Below are positions 5,983 to 6,122 of a stretch of DNA of 6,122 nt, piece by piece (the stretch's first letter is position 1; the number at the start of each line of letters is the position of its first letter). Location of the stretch: NCBI GenBank assembly GCA_964637725.1, contig CAZWXH010000108.1:1-6122 (forward strand), read 5' to 3'. The position numbers and the translations under genes were made by a program. The notes beneath the pieces were generated by a model. The model worked only from the letters and a program-made list of their open reading frames with translations, did no database searches and was not told the DNA's origin. The DNA comes from CAZWXH01 sp964637725. Lineage in GTDB: Bacteria; Bacillota_I; Bacilli_A; Erysipelotrichales; Coprobacillaceae.

Positions 5983-6006
5983 AAAAAACTTCTTTAGAAG
6001 TCTTTT
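5983..6006 (-). terminator. Rho-independent terminator of the upstream membrane-protein gene
   Basis: On the minus strand AAAAGACTTC (6006-5997) can pair with GAAGTTTTTT (5992-5983), with one G-U pair, around the loop TAAA (5996-5993). The right arm runs into a T-rich tail. The stop codon TAA of the upstream gene forms most of the loop. The hairpin separates that gene from the PadR operon promoter a few bases downstream. Confidence 0.75.
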
Positions 6007-6122
6007 CGATGTTCTATATAATGTGCTATTGCATAATAACAAGGTATAGTCAGAAAGAATACCCATGTTGGATGCCATAAACTTTCTGTAAATCCATACC
6101 ATAAAAATATCATTGTTGTTAA
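5994..6122 (-). CDS. C-terminal fragment of an unidentified membrane protein
   Basis: The reading frame enters from the right edge and ends in TAA at 5996-5994, giving the last 42 residues only. They are strongly hydrophobic and aromatic, and could form two short membrane helices with a charged tail EHRKDF. The motif WHPTWVFFLTIPCYY resembles the WHPxW..FL..P.Y ending of small Firmicute membrane proteins and of some XRE regulators with a membrane C-terminus, from memory only. Reality as a gene is supported by the uninterrupted frame, sensible composition and a terminator placed exactly at its stop. It may be functionally linked to the envelope operon next to it, but promoter and terminator show it is a separate transcription unit. 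Function cannot be named. Confidence 0.7.
   Translation of the reverse strand, partial: LTTMIFLWYGFTESLWHPTWVFFLTIPCYYAIAHYIEHRKDF

Noticed and set aside
6045..6050. TATAGT half-site of the operator type inside the upstream coding fragment
   Set aside because: There is no matching second half at operator spacing, and a six-base AT-rich string is expected by chance here.

Overview
The window is AT-rich, uses the standard genetic code and is densely packed. Shine-Dalgarno sites are strong (GGAGG, AAGGTGGTGA) and promoters are sigma-A-like with TATAAT boxes. Together with the gene families present, this points to a low-GC Gram-positive, most likely an anaerobic gut Firmicute of the Erysipelotrichia/Coprobacillus type. 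That placement is inference from composition and gene style. Nothing in the window proves the genus.

Layout, left to right. (1) Positions 6-1498, minus strand: a two-gene unit encoding an RNase H with an N-terminal viroplasmin domain, then a DnaQ-like DEDDh exonuclease with a C-terminal BRCT domain. They are joined by a GTGA stop/start overlap. (2) Positions 1499-1613: a 115-base divergent promoter region. (3) Positions 1614-2855, plus strand: tripeptide aminopeptidase PepT, closed by a terminator hairpin that contains its stop codon. (4) Positions 2984-3874, plus strand: a diacylglycerol/lipid kinase with its own promoter. (5) Positions 3871-3910: a perfect 18-bp-stem hairpin serving two convergent units and containing both stop codons. 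(6) Positions 3907-5971, minus strand: a four-gene operon, transcribed in the order PadR regulator, HAAS/DUF1700 membrane protein, DUF4097 beta-repeat membrane-anchored protein, small PspC protein. All three junctions overlap or nearly touch. The operon starts at a near-consensus promoter buried in a perfect 33-nt inverted repeat. (7) Positions 5994-6122, minus strand: the last 42 codons of an upstream membrane protein, ending in its own terminator.

The most system-like part is the PadR-HAAS-DUF4097-PspC operon. These families recur together in Firmicutes and are thought to serve cell-envelope stress or homeostasis. PadR is the probable autorepressor, the HAAS/DUF1700 protein the probable membrane partner, and the DUF4097 and PspC proteins the envelope-facing or membrane parts. 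This gene set is a known kind of neighbourhood, so I do not claim a new system. The clearest sequence-level detail is the long operator laid over its promoter. The lipid kinase converges on this operon but is a separate transcription unit. The RNase H/exonuclease pair is a plausible nucleic-acid processing unit, and PepT is housekeeping peptide catabolism.

No stretch longer than 300 bases lacks a gene. I saw no tRNA, rRNA, CRISPR array, insertion sequence or obvious horizontally acquired segment.
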